Shown: positions 34,401 to 46,008 of the stretch, piece after piece
Layout: each line of letters begins with the position of its first letter
Position numbering within the stretch: the stretch's first letter is position 1
DNA from: Rotaria macrura
Lineage: Eukaryota > Rotifera > Eurotatoria > Philodinida > Philodinidae
Assembly: GCA_900239685.1 (NCBI GenBank)
Contig: OENT01000112.1
Location: 62,001-126,000 of the forward strand
Direction of reading: 5' to 3'
DNA: 64,000 nt
The notes under the pieces: generated by a model
What the model saw: the letters and a program-made list of their open reading frames with translations, nothing else
The model's database searches: none
What the model was told of the DNA's origin: nothing
Position numbers and translations under genes: made by a program

Positions 34401-37139
34401 ATTGATTTAGCTGAACGTTTTGATTCGGCAATTAGTAATTTTGGTCTAAGAAATATTTTACAACAATTGTTTAATTTTGATCCACCAGCTGTAACATTTC
34501 AACATGTTAAACGAATTGCATTTCAATATCTAGTCGATTATTTAATTCATGGAGTTAAAGATGAACTTGTGCAACAATCAATTAAATCAGCTAGTTCTAT
34601 CTTACAAGAAGTATAACAAATGTCTCCTCAAATCTTATTATATGATGGTCATCTTATTTATTCTTTTCTTCTTAGGAGAACAATGAACCGATAGAGAATA
34701 GTTCGGATGAATATATATCATTTCCTGATACGAAATCACCTCAACAAGAAATTTTTGAAGATGTTCAGAAAAAGACAGGATTCTTTAGTCAATTTTCTTC
34801 ATACACTACTACAAATCCACATAACTACATTGATCTATTGAAAATGCTCAGCGATGGTATGGCTGATTTACTGTTTACTGGTTCAAATCGTTTGGAAAAC
34901 TGTGCAGAAGTAATGGTTTTAAAATATTCTGTCGAATTTAGCAGCCTATCGTAAATTAGGGTCATATGATGTAGTCTTTTTGAGTAACGTATCATACGTA
35001 GATTATTACACAAAGAAATCAAATTTTCATTCAACTTTGATGTGGTAAACATTTTCATACTGTTAATATTCGTTGCAAATATGTAGAATAGTAATAAACA
35101 CTGATTTTACCAAGATGAACTAAGACAAATTGATAGAATATTTCCTTTAAAACTCAGATCAATACAGTGATAGATGCTATTATTTTTTCTATAATCATCA
35201 GTTTTTTTCATGACTTTTTTCCAACTTAAACATCACCGTTATCCTTAGGATTAGTCAGTTTGTTGATTATGTGAAGTTCATTGTATTCAAACCAATTTCA
35301 CCTAACAAATGAGGCATAATATAACATATTGGCTATGATTGTACAGTTGAATGAACAATATGTTCTAAAGATAAGACCCTTTTGAAATTAAGAAAATCGT
35401 TGTCAAGTGAAAAATGTTCCATAGAAAACACTGATTGACAATATGAATGGTTTAGTATGGGATGGCGATCTCTGAAAAGTTCTACTATTGACATTATCTC
35501 GTATTAATGATCAGTATAGAATACCAGATGAGTTGATATGAAACATCTTGAGTAAATCATAATAAAACAATTCTTTGTTGTTCGTACTGCTGACACAACG
35601 AAGCGTAGAGATAGAGTAGTATCAAGAAGGTGTATGATTTCTTTTTGTCATTTTTCTAAGCTATGTACAGATTGTATGCATGAGTGACATACATCATGAT
35701 GGAATCAATGTGTACACATGTATAAGTATAACATATTTTTCATCGAATAAAGATTTTTTCCTTATTGTTACACTCCACTTCACAAATTCAAGAGGCAAGA
35801 GACAATTTTTTTTCATCTTTCGATGGATTTCTTTTTGTCAGATGTTCAGGATTTCTATGGTGATTATCTCTAGATAAAATTTCCCAACAGGATCGTTGAA
35901 CATTTAAAAACATATAATCAGTATAACGGCTTCTTTATGTATTTAAATAGAAAACGTGTACTGGTACACACTGGAGAGTTGCAAATGAATCCATGCTATT
36001 TCGAACGATATCCTTTTATTTAGAACGTATAGAATACAATGTTTTAGAATTCCTTTGAGTATGAAAATGAACAGATCATAAAGAAAGTGCTTGATCATCA
36101 ACATATAGCGTAAAACTACGGTGATGACTGTCACATATTTTGAATAAAGCAAGAGCGAAAATAGTTGAATATAGAAAATCGACGTGCGTAGTTTACTGTA
36201 CGAAGTTAGTTTTTCAAAATACAAACTCTATCAATTCATCTCAAATAATCTAAGTAAGTATAATCTCCAAGAGAATCATAGATATTTCTGAAGGGCTATA
36301 ACTACTTTAAGATTTATCAGAAAATGAAACTTTGAAAAAAAATTCCATTAATTGTCTATCTTTTTATGCAACATGAAATTCTCTGTAAGATTGCTTATAT
36401 CACAAAGGTAATTCAGGATAGGCTACTAAATGCGACAAGATCATTTGATGTTTCTGCTATGTACGTTTTTACTTATTGACGTAGATGAATCAAAGTGGTC
36501 TATATCTTTTACGAGCAGATCCAGATTTACTTGAAAAATTTATTCCACCAACAGCTCAATCAAATTTGAAACAGAATTCTGTAGCTGAAAATGAAACTGA
36601 ATATTTCATTGTTAATCAAGATATGATTTCTCGTGTATTACACAATCATAAAATTATACGTAAAATAGAAACTACAACTGTGTCATCGCCTGCTCGTCGT
36701 AAAAGTTCATCTGCTCAATCACCATCTCCATCAACTTATTACCATCAATTTTTATCACAAACTCTATTTAGTGAAACAACAAAAAACATCGCGTAAGTTA
36801 AATATAACCGATTAAAATTAAGCTCCATTGAAATGATTTAGTGATGATCAACGTACACTACAAGATACACTGTCGACACGAAATAGTGAACATATATCAG
36901 TTGCTCTTAAAATTTATGTTGATGGATGGAATGACTTATGTTTGTATTTAGCAACAGCATTACAAGAAAATAGTTGTTTATGTTCCCCAACAGGATCTAG
37001 TAATAATCTTATCATGTCTTCTCTTGAACGTTGGCTATTTGTATGTGCAACTAATGCTACGAATCGACAATTGAAAAATTTACTTTTGGATATTTTAATG
37101 AAGTATGGAGGAAAGGAATCCATTATCACGCGAACATAA
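25459..37139 (+). CDS. ARFGEF3: ARFGEF3 / BIG3-like (brefeldin A-inhibited GEF protein 3) protein
   Basis: Large many-exon gene. N-terminal exons give 'MAQWILNVQNEAEKTNNLLL', then Cys-containing helical repeats and 'FIDFIWKKYSPAVLSFLGSP' (human ARFGEF3 DLIWKNLCPALIVILGNP). Next come 'MNSGLMLCIEPDWMDTIYDV' (human SGVLMVFSQAWIEELYHQVL), 'FQLNETFFKPFEHL' with 'ELVELNTNAIMSGWRSIFAC' (human HFNEALFRPFERI and ELVEVCSTQIQSGWRPLFSA), and 'VGRIGLSCIKHLL' (human VGCSCIRYVL). The last exons run 36485-36792 and about 36843-37139 and end 'GGKESIITRT'. The vertebrate protein is a large Golgi/secretory-granule regulator with a degenerate Sec7 region; I see no classical catalytic Sec7 motif here either. Most introns are 45-90 bp; four are longer. 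The full exon chain was followed by eye and some small exons are approximate. The start could move if a 5' exon exists. Confidence 0.85.
30110..31821 (+). other. 1.7-kb intron of ARFGEF3
   Basis: Interrupts the conserved block between 'CDSIVENQ' and 'IVNSICELVELN', which is continuous in the vertebrate protein. I see no ORF or repeat structure in it. Confidence 0.7.
33068..33912 (+). other. 0.84-kb intron of ARFGEF3
   Basis: Lies between 'NEYVGRI' and 'GLSCIKHLL'; phases fit. The short ORFs at 33170-33358 and 33656-33889 inside it look like chance hydrophobic frames. Confidence 0.65.
34912..36484 (+). other. 1.57-kb intron of ARFGEF3
   Basis: Begins near the end of 'TGSNRLENCAE' and ends before 'MNQSGLYLLRADPDLLEKF'. 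The boundaries are approximate. No gene or repeat recognised inside. Confidence 0.55.
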
Positions 37140-37226
37140 ATGTGTAGATAATGATTATAGATCTGATAGGCTAGTTTAGATGCATCAAGTTACAACAGTG
37201 AGTCGTATATTTTGTGCAATATAGTC

Positions 37227-37232
37227 AATAAA
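37227..37232 (+). terminator. Probable poly(A) signal of ARFGEF3
   Basis: AATAAA 88 bp downstream of the TAA stop, followed by a T-rich stretch. Confidence 0.5.
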
Positions 37233-37724
37233 ATTTGTGAATGTTTATTTCATTTTGTGTTCTTATTATTAAGAGTAAACATTTTATTTTATTTTACTTC
37301 ATTTTATTTTGTTTGTGGGATCTAATTATTGTTATGTTTTGTTTGTTTCGATGGGATTATTTAACCAAAATAAAAGACAAATTTTATGCGTCTTATGTGT
37401 ACTATGTATTCTTATTATTTGTCTTTCTTTCGAGTCGTCTTCATCATCGATCGTCTAAATAGTATGAATTATTTTCGATGAAATCAATAGTTTAAGTAAG
37501 ACATGATGTTCATGAGATTTTTTATCCGCTACATTAAACGAGATTTGATTTCCATCGCATACTTGGTTTATCTATTTTCTTCAAGAGAATAATTGAGTAA
37601 AGGGCAACTCATCAGAAATAATATTGAATTTGTGGAGCTTCAAAAACAAATCCAAACCTTGATGAATGTCATGAAAATAGGTTCCGACTACTAACTAGAT
37701 AAATGGATTTCTATTCTATCACGC

Positions 37725-38075
37725 TACTGCTAGTCATTACCCATGTACCCAATAATGGATAAATAATGGAAAAATGACCCATTATTTTCCATTATTTCGC
37801 GAAATAGAAAACAAAATGCATTACAACTAATTATTTACTTTATTTTAAGCGGATTTTGCACGGATAATGTGAAAATGTTGAACAATACATTGATTTTCAA
37901 TGCATTTCAATGCATTATTCAGAATAATGTTCCAATGTTGCGTAATTCTTAGAAGTTACAATGCATTGCAATGCTTTTTTTAGAAATAATGGCTAAATAG
38001 CCGATAATGCATTGAATTTCAATCGCTTATAATTTATAATTAGAGCAATGTTCTAAACTTCGATCATTCATTATT
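37725..38075. repeat. AATGCATT/CCATTATTT-rich low-complexity tract
   Basis: Repeated short words such as CATTATTTTCCATTATTT, CAATGCATTTCAATGCATT and ACAATGCATTGCAATGC, many palindromic. A similar tract occurs at 39960-40180. Together they flank the MITE and minisatellite at 38.7-39.9 kb. Confidence 0.55.
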
Positions 38076-38717
38076 TTCATGGCTAGCAAATTGAGAAAGG
38101 ATGCTTTAAAAAATTTAACACAAGGTGTGATAAATTTTTATCATTATCACAGGTTTCTCAGCAATATTTCTCCTAATTAGAAGTTCGACATACAGTACAA
38201 ATTGCTATCATGTTCATAGAACATGAATTTCAACTTGTTGATCAACACACAAGCCAATAGCATTCCAGTTTTTACAGCTCAATGTCGTTCAATTTACAGA
38301 ATTCCTTAACAATTGGGGTTCTTATTTGCAGCATTCATAAACGATGCTGCTCAGTGCATTAACATTATTTTAAATGGTGACTTAAGGAAACTAAGGATCA
38401 GCAAAAAAAAATAAAAAAGCGGTCACTGTGAACGATATTCCAGTGATACAGTAAGAGACCGCATACAATAGTTATAAAGAGTTCACTACGTTATCATAGT
38501 TTTCTATCGAATATGTTCGTTCATAAATAGCCATTAACATCAGCTACCTGCATTCTTTTAATGCAACGGATTACTATGAGTTGATTTCAACCAAATCATA
38601 CACTTTTCTTGTCTGGGATAGATCTTTGAAAACTGCATCCAACACACGTATGAAAACATCTAGCCATACAAGTTCTAGCGATTCGACGGTCAAGGAAATT
38701 TAGCTATGCAGGTGCTA

Positions 38718-38869
38718 CTCTCTAAAATAACCGTTTCCTGGAAAACCAACGAAAAACGTTTCCGAAGACTCAGAAACCTTTGAAAGAGTTCCTCAGGGTA
38801 AGAAATGGGTTTCTGAACACTCAAAGATTTTTTTCTTTGATTTTCCGGGAAAGTGTTTTTTTTAGAGAG
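38718..38869. mobile_element. 152-bp MITE with TA target duplication (Tc1/mariner type)
   Basis: The left end CTCTCTAAAATAACCGTTTC is matched by the reverse complement of the right end (CTCTCTAAAAAAAACACTTTC). The inner parts continue the pairing (CCTGGAAAA and TTTTCCGGG). The element is flanked on both sides by TA (38716-38717 and 38870-38871), the target duplication used by Tc1/mariner elements. It is too short to code for a transposase, so it would be a non-autonomous element. Confidence 0.75.
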
Positions 38870-39579
38870 TATCCTAAGACCATGAATTTATAGCTATCGT
38901 GCGAAGTATAGACTTGAAATTGCGTTAAGGATACAAAGAATGAACCCCGGTGCTTCAAGATACTTCAAGCGTGCATCAAACTATACTGGAAAATTCATTA
39001 CCCGTACAAATTCTACAATACATGTGCAATAGGTGAAAATCAGTTTGAATAAACTCTGTTTTAATCGATGTCACAGATAATTCACAAATACTTCCGTATA
39101 CGTCAGGGATATGTAAACTTATAAGTACAACGAATGTTTACGGCTAACTATCAGACGTATACACATACAGGAATTAATTCGAACTAACCTGTTGTCGATG
39201 CACATAATTACTAGACTTCAAATGGATATGAGGTGGTAGACGATAGTTTTGGCATAGACTTGAGGATCGATGACATATGAGGTTTTCGCTCTCTCTCTTT
39301 GAAGCATTGGGATACCATCTGCTTATCATGATATAATTGCTAACGTACAGTTCCCGAGATACCATCATGAAAGGATCGAGGTACTGGCATGCTTCGACAT
39401 TAGACTCTTACGTTCATAGAAATTTGCGTATGACAATCGGTACAGAGATAAGCACAAACAAAAACTAGCACTAGAATGCAACTAAAATTACAGAGCTACA
39501 TGAAAATAGTGGTATAAAAAAGCGCATTAAGAAAACAGTAACAGTCTTGTATACAGGCGTACGGCACTGTGTATAAGGG

Positions 39580-39875
39580 TATGCACCTGTCGATAAGACA
39601 AGACGTATTAGGTTATAGATATAATGGAGGTGGTATAAGCGTGTAAGCATAAGGGTATACGGATAAAGCCATAAGAATAAGGGTATTAGAATATTGATAT
39701 GAGGGTAAAGTGATAAGAATATAGACATGTGGGTAAAGTGATAAGAGTATAGATATAAGGATATAGGTATAAGGATATAGAGGTAAGGGTATAGATATAA
39801 GGATATAGAGGTAAGGGTATAGATATAAGGATATAGGAGTAAGGATATAGTGATAATGGCATAGATGAAATGGTA
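39580..39875. repeat. Minisatellite built from GGTATAGATATAAGGATATAG-like units
   Basis: Imperfect tandem copies of AAGGGTATAGATATAAGG and ATATAGAGGT; the most regular part is about 39720-39850, where a roughly 28-bp higher-order unit recurs. The edges are degenerate. On the minus strand this produces Tyr/Leu/Pro-rich spurious ORFs. Confidence 0.8.
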
Positions 39876-39959
39876 TTGATGTGAGGATGTGGAGATAGAA
39901 GTTTTGGGATTATTCTACAGATTAAATGGCACAGTGAACATGGTGTAATGGATGAAGTT

Positions 39960-40180
39960 TTCTGACGTAGTGAAATGCATTGAGACAGCTAATGGACGCA
40001 ATTACATGATAATGCTACTGGAATGATGCCTGGAAATGCATTGATTTTGGAATTGATTTCAATGCATTGAAATTTTCATGCATTACAAAACATGAAATAT
40101 GTTGTATTATCATGTAATTGCATGCATTGCGTTCCCATAGGAATATAATGAATTGCAATGTCCATTATTCGCAAAAATCG
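39960..40180. repeat. Second AATGCATT-rich tract
   Basis: Contains AAATGCATTGATTTTGG, TTTCAATGCATTGAAATTT and GTAATTGCATGCATTGCG. It resembles the tract at 37725-38075, including alternation with CATTAC and ATAATG words. Confidence 0.5.
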
Positions 40181-40701
40181 AGTACATGCGTAATTCTTCA
40201 AACGAGCGAGTTTTGTCGTTCATTTCCATGATAGTAAATCTAATTGTTTTGTGTGGTTTTTTTCAATAAAGATTGAGTTTTGACAGAGCACATCTCTCAT
40301 CTCCAAACGTTGCGTGCTCAATTAGAAGAGTGCTATGGATTATTCTTTCTAATTATTTAATATCTACACGATAATTAGGTGTAGATTATAATTAACTCTA
40401 CGATGATGTGAAAATATGAATGTTCTAGAAGAAGTGAAAGAAAAACGAAAAATCATTTAAATCTATTCGTATATAAAAGATATTCATGATCATCTATTAT
40501 TTCAGTAAAATTCATTGTGTATTTCTACTTTTCGAAGCATGTGGTTCGGCATCTATTCAGAGTGTAGTTGTTAAAGCAATTATTTATGTCATCATTTGTA
40601 GTTATAAAAACAACTCTCATACTACTCGTCTAGTATGGCTCTAGCGACTGTTTTATCATGGTATCATACCGTTTCGTCTACGCATCTTTTATTGTCCCAC
40701 A

Positions 40702-41444
40702 CTAGGTGGACAAAAATTTTTTCGACTTTCGTCGACAACTATTTTCCTCCTTTTATACAATACAATTTAATAATCAAGCACTTGGTCGACAATTTAAGGT
40801 TCAATTATTAAATCATAAAATGAGTATCCCTTTTTTTTTAAGTTAAAAGGCAGAATAAAAGTCAAAATGCACCCCCAATTTTTTTTTCGATAATCTCTTT
40901 ATTTATTTTACGACCGATTCGCCATGAGCTGCTGAGCCTCTTATCACAAAGAGGGCAATCTGTAAAATGTATTTTTGATACATACAAGTTTGATTGGATA
41001 AATCTTTTACAGAATGTTGATTGAGTTTTTCTATTTATTAATCTGAAAATCGTTTTGGGTGAAACGTTACAGTTGCTGAGAAAACTATGAAAGTCGAGAA
41101 ACCTGTGGCATCCTCTATTAAAGTGCTCTAGATTTTTCTCGGCAACAGCTACGTTTCACCTAGAAGGATTGTCAAATTATTAAATAGAAAAACTCAACGA
41201 ACATTCTTTAAAAAATGTATCCAATCAAATTTGTGTGTATATCAAAGTGCATTTTGACTTTTATTCACCAGATCACAGAAGATTAAATAACTGATAACTG
41301 TAGGAATATTAGATATTTATTATGTGATTTATTACTTGGACTTTAACATTGTCGACCAAGCGCTTAATTATTAAATTGCCGTATATCAAAGGAAAAAGAT
41401 AGTTGTGGACGAAGTAGGAAAAACATTTTTGTGGATCAACCTGG
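40702..41444. mobile_element. ~740-bp foldback element
   Basis: The left half reads, in order, ACAAAAATTTTTTCGAC, CAATTTAATAATCAAGC, CACTTGGTCGACAAT, AATAAAAGTCAAAATGCA, GAGTTTTTCTATTTATTAAT and GTGAAACGTTACAGTTGC. The right half carries the reverse complements in mirror order, down to a short central loop near 41085-41137. Arms are about 300-350 nt and imperfect; the left arm has about 100 extra bases near 40877-40980. No ORF is present. It fits a foldback or long-TIR MITE; no clear target duplication was found, so the edges are approximate. Confidence 0.75.
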
Positions 41445-41961
41445 AAATTGCTCTAATTGGTCTTTATTATTCTATTAAACGGGACTCAACGTTTATCATT
41501 CATGGAACATGATAAATGAGTGTCCAAATTGATAAACGTTGTTCTACGGAAATTTCAAAATAAGTTGTATAATAATACTGATAACAATAAGAAAAATCAG
41601 AAATATTAATTCTAGTGGATGTTTATCTTATGGTTTATTACGATGTCCTCGTGGTCATTGAAATTAGTATTTGCTTACTGCCTTAAAATATTTTTCGGAT
41701 TGTGTTTGTTTTATCACGTATAGTTCTGATTTCAAATCCATAGCGTGCAAATAAAAGGATACTGTAGATCTGTCACTCAACAATCATAGATAGTGAAACG
41801 ATAGTAAAATCGCAAGACATACGTATCTATTTTGCACATTGATTAAAGATCAATGCCTACAAGAAAGATAAAATCGTTTATCAAACATTTATTCTTTTTT
41901 CGTTAATTCCTGTGATGATGCATGCTTTTGAGTTTACATGAAAATCAAATAAACAAATCAA

Positions 41962-42738
41962 TCAAATTAAATTGAAACGAACACGTAGTAAATAACGTTC
42001 GCAGTCAAGAATTTTTGTTCGACCATGAAGAAAACTACGATTATTAAATAATACCATCATATTATTTTCTAGTTTTGGTTGAAAAATATTTAGTTGATCT
42101 TCAGCCAAAATAATTGCATTCAGTTCAGCTATGGCTACTTGTTTTTCCGATGACTCTTCTTTTAGTCGATTCTTGTCAACGATGTCTCGTCTGTAGCGAA
42201 TATTCTGATCACCATCCAGCAGGATAGAACCACAAACATAATCAATATTACCTTTACGAAAATCAGGGGGCACATTAATCTTATATGTTTCATCACGTAG
42301 CAAGCGCTTTGTTTTAGATGATAATTTATTGACGATGTCTTGTGTACGCACAATATGAAACTTACCCCCATGTTCAGTTCGATCACATTGAACGACATAT
42401 AAAGCAACAAAATGTGGTGCATCCTCTTCATATGAACAATCAGTATGTAAGACAAGTTCTCGATCGAGTTGAGATGCTTGCAACTTAGACTCTGGTCTAT
42501 CAAATTCAATGACTTTCACAGGCCAAATCAATGAATTCGGATCATCATCATATGGACAAGCAGTACCTCCGACATTCGTGATTATGTCCAGACAGCTTTT
42601 TTCAAAGTCACCACCATTTAGAAGATTTTCACATTTGAGTTTCACATAGCCATTAGTAATCAACTCTTGACGTAAATGATCGAACAATCTACTATCTTTA
42701 TGACTACAGTCAACCGTGTAGCACTTATCAAAATCCAT
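41962..42738 (-). CDS. TauD/TfdA-family Fe(II)/2-oxoglutarate dioxygenase
   Basis: Intronless 258-residue ORF. The iron-binding facial triad is visible: His98-x-Asp100 in 'ELVLHTDCSY' and a distal His238 in 'NNRSFLHGRTKI', followed by Arg248/Arg252 in 'CERYLLRVRF', a likely 2-oxoglutarate anchor. The middle 'APHFVALYVVQCDRTEHGGK' is the usual strand and Gly turn after the HxD motif. Family members oxidise small molecules such as taurine, trimethyllysine/gamma-butyrobetaine or secondary metabolites; no substrate can be told from sequence. It lacks the N-terminal domain of animal BBOX1/TMLHE and has no introns, unlike most neighbours, which suggests acquisition from a microbe, but codon use looks like the host. 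The start is the first ATG of the frame; length is normal for the family. Confidence 0.8.
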   Translation of the reverse strand: MDFDKCYTVDCSHKDSRLFDHLRQELITNGYVKLKCENLLNGGDFEKSCLDIITNVGGTACPYDDDPNSLIWPVKVIEFDRPESKLQASQLDRELVLHTDCSYEEDAPHFVALYVVQCDRTEHGGKFHIVRTQDIVNKLSSKTKRLLRDETYKINVPPDFRKGNIDYVCGSILLDGDQNIRYRRDIVDKNRLKEESSEKQVAIAELNAIILAEDQLNIFQPKLENNMMVLFNNRSFLHGRTKILDCERYLLRVRFNLI

Positions 42739-45418
42739 ATCTCAAAAATGATCGATAGTATTGTCAGCTAGTTCCTTTATATACTACCTTCCGCAGTTCT
42801 GATCATACAGTCAAAATGACATCATAGCCGTATGCTAAGTTTTTCATCTAAAAAAAATGCTGATATTCTACGCGTCCAAAAATAGACTTACTTGTTACTA
42901 GTCCCTGCTGGAATCTTTTTCAATTGTTTTTATTATCATGCTCGCTCTTTTGGTTACCGTTTGTTTTCGACGAAGTTTTCAACATATTGATTTTAAAAAG
43001 TGATCAAAGAACTAATACCCTTTAATCGAAAATAAATTACAGCAGCAGTCCAAAAAGAGAATAGATTGGTACTTTATTGAATCTGATTTTATTGACTTAT
43101 TCGTAGAGAACATTTTCAGTATAAAATGCCACATGAGTATGCACGATATGAAAAGAATATGATTCGAAATCGATTGGTGATGTGAGCCACGGTAATAGTT
43201 ATCATATTGGATCAATTAGAAGACGAACCTCATTTCTAATTGTAATTATTCTACGACAGTATTCAAAAGTAACGATGACCGTTGTAATCTAATCATCGGT
43301 TATATTGTAAACTTTGATTCTCATGAAGATTGAAAGAAAATCTGATTGTATTCTAATATACTTTTGTTGAAATGAATCACTGAATTTTTTTCCATTAAAT
43401 AACAGATCATAAATATAAAATATAAAATGTTCCCCTTTAAAAATTTCATTTATCAATGCTTTATTTCTATCGAATTAAATTTGCTTTTAATTTGTTCGAA
43501 AAAATAACAGTAGCAAGGACAGTATAGGTTTCTTTGAAATGTAATACTGCGATTGGCAAATGACAATTATTTACGGCTCTTTTTTTCTACCCGGAGAACA
43601 CACATCATCGAATATTTTCTCTTTTTCGCAAAGCCAAAGCAATATATCACATGCACATTTTAGATAGAATTTGACTAGACATCGCTGAAAATGATGCACT
43701 ATTTATTGGAAATTGTTCGATGTTCTCATATACTTATGATGGTATTCCTATTTTCATGGACGTCCTAAGCATTGTCAGTCTTGCAAGAACAATATATAAA
43801 TAATAAAAAGTATATCAAGTAGCAGGTAATTTCAAACACTTATCATCACTTGAATAGTTGTATCGAACTATTCAAGGGGAAATCTAGCAGAATGGGTGAA
43901 TTGAAGTTTTGTGACTTTTTTTGATACTTTGAAGTATTTTTTTATCATTGAAAGAATATAAGTACTAATCCTTTACATATCATTGAATACTTATTGCATC
44001 AACAAAATGAAATGGCTCTTAAAATAACATTCTATTGATAATACACTCATAAATATCTATTAGATTTTGTTTACAACGAATTGAAATAATCGACGTTTAG
44101 ATATTGCAGACTTTCGTGTGTGACAGAAATCATTCATAAATAGAAGTTGATTTTCATTCCATGTTTTAGAGTCACATGTTTGATTTTTACATTGAATGAA
44201 CTAAGTATAGATTGAATTTTACGAATGAACAGTGGCTGTAATAGTCACTTTCTAAAATAAGAGTCAAATAAATAGATATTTAAAATGAACCACTTGTTAT
44301 TTTTCATGTTGAATTACAGATGCATAGATGTTGCTTTATTCACATCAGTATAAGTAGCACAAACAAGAATAAGGAAAGCTCAGTATTTCTAAAAATACGG
44401 AATTGCATTAAAAGTTGTCGAAATTGAAATAAAATTTTTTTTAAAAAGATGTTCCTTATGGAAGTGAAAATTAAGAGCAACAACTGAATTGTATAATCTA
44501 TCTGGCCGAGGTACTGGATACTGTTAATACGGATCATCACAAATTAGTCTCAGATATTTCACAGGAATCAGTAATTTTATTCATCCATCGAATAGTATCA
44601 CACTTCAAAGAAAAAAGAACCTTTTCTTCACAATAAAGATGTTGCACAAATAAAATTTATATTAAAATTAGATTAAAATTAACGTATCACTTTTAGCTTT
44701 CGATTTGTGAATTAGTAAACTGTTTCTTGCCACAGTATTAATGCATCCAATACTAATAGAATTCAGTTTTAATAGAACATTCACATAGTGTAGAAGTTTT
44801 CATTGTAAAACTTGTTTCTTCTTCGGCACGACAAAATTAAAATTGAACGAGAAGTCGAACTGAATTAAACATTAAGAGATGACAGAGAAAACCTTAGAAA
44901 ATGTATTTTGCTTCTGATTACAATATCAGGACTAAAAATAAGCTTCGAACTATTGCTTGAGGTACAAGCGAAATCAATAGAATAATAGTTTGACATATTA
45001 CACTTAAGTAATATTAATTCGTATCGAAATCGAAGATTGTCAAAAGAAATATATGCAGATAATTGATTTCTGTCAAAACAACAATAGAGTTAATACCAAC
45101 CGTAATGCACGAAAAGAATCGAATGATTTATGTTCAGAGCCTGTTTTTATAAGTTCATGAATTCATATCCTAGATTTGTTGTACAAATTCTTTTTTGTAA
45201 TTAGAGGAAAAATATGATCAGCACAAATATTTCTAACCTAGCAGCAACTTTCAAAAGAATCAATAGCTATATGATAGTAACAGAAATACACCGCGCGTAA
45301 TCTATTGAATTCCTTTGAAAAGAACCTATGGGGTATTTTTATTCATTTCGAAATCTTTCTTTTACACATCCGCACAAGAAATAATTTATTTTTTTTACAA
45401 AACAAATCTCTTTTCCTT
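42739..45418. other. Intergenic region, 2.7 kb
   Basis: Upstream of the dioxygenase gene and downstream of mS34. Only short ORFs (43012-43215, 44340-44540) with no domain or splice continuation. No repeat structure recognised. Confidence 0.6.
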
Positions 45419-46008
45419 TTATCCGTTGGTTCTTGCCCAAAATTTGATTATATCAGGAATATGTTCTTGTAACAGATTGACACTTGTTTTTTCAGGAGTT
45501 TTATCAGACGTCTGCTGGGTTTTAAGAGTATTGTGGAGATAATACGATTCATCTTCTTTCCGAATCAGTCGCCAATCAGGGTTGGTTGTACTTGGAATCT
45601 TGATTTCTCGACCACCATTTAATGCAAGGCCATTTTCAACAATGAGCCCGAAAAATTCGCTTCGAGTATCCGGAGCCTTTCGTGTAAGTGCAGTTATTTC
45701 GTCGAGTTTCCCAATAATGACTTTAGGCGGAGTTTGAGTTATCATTGGGCGACTTTGCGTTAATACAACATAAGATACTTCTACGAAATCATAAGCGAAG
45801 TTTTCAAACACGTCATACTGTGAATAGTACTACCTTTCTTTTGATCTTGTGCAGTACGTACAAACATACGACCGATGCCGAAATTTCTTAGTTTTGAACA
45901 CAATTCCGGTAAAGTGTTGCCAAATGACAAACTTATCTGTCCAATAAACTGGACGCGTGGCATCTGAAGTGATGAAAGAAAATCGTTTCTGCCTGCTTGA
46001 ATCATCAT
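45419..46008 (-). CDS. MRPS34: Mitochondrial small ribosomal subunit protein mS34
   Basis: Two exons on the minus strand, 46008-45834 and 45780-45419, joined across a 53-bp GT-AG intron, give about 178 residues. The blocks 'FGIGRMFVRT', 'EVSYVVLTQSRPMI', 'FFGLIVENG' and 'NPDWRLIRKEDE' follow human MRPS34 (FGLGRLVTRK, CYWRLTRVRPDY, WGILTFKGK, YHDWRLVPKHEEE) in order and spacing. mS34 is a metazoan-specific protein of the mitoribosome small subunit. The N-terminus is shorter than in human (218 residues), so an upstream exon may be missed. It lies 121 bp downstream of the eIF3b stop, same strand. Confidence 0.7.

Larger units (their letters stand above)
37140..41961. other. Repeat-rich intergenic island
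   Basis: 4.8 kb between ARFGEF3 and the dioxygenase gene. It holds two AATGCATT tracts, one TA-flanked MITE, a minisatellite and a foldback (all listed). The rest shows no supported gene. The ORFs at 39174-39368 and 39471-39728 are shadows of repeat sequence. Confidence 0.7.

Noticed and set aside
39580-39875. Regularly spaced repeats that could be taken for a CRISPR array
   Set aside because: Units are contiguous and degenerate with no unique spacers, and the genome is eukaryotic; it is a minisatellite.
42162-42509. 115-codon minus-strand ORF
   Set aside because: It is another frame of the dioxygenase gene, which has clear catalytic motifs in its own frame.
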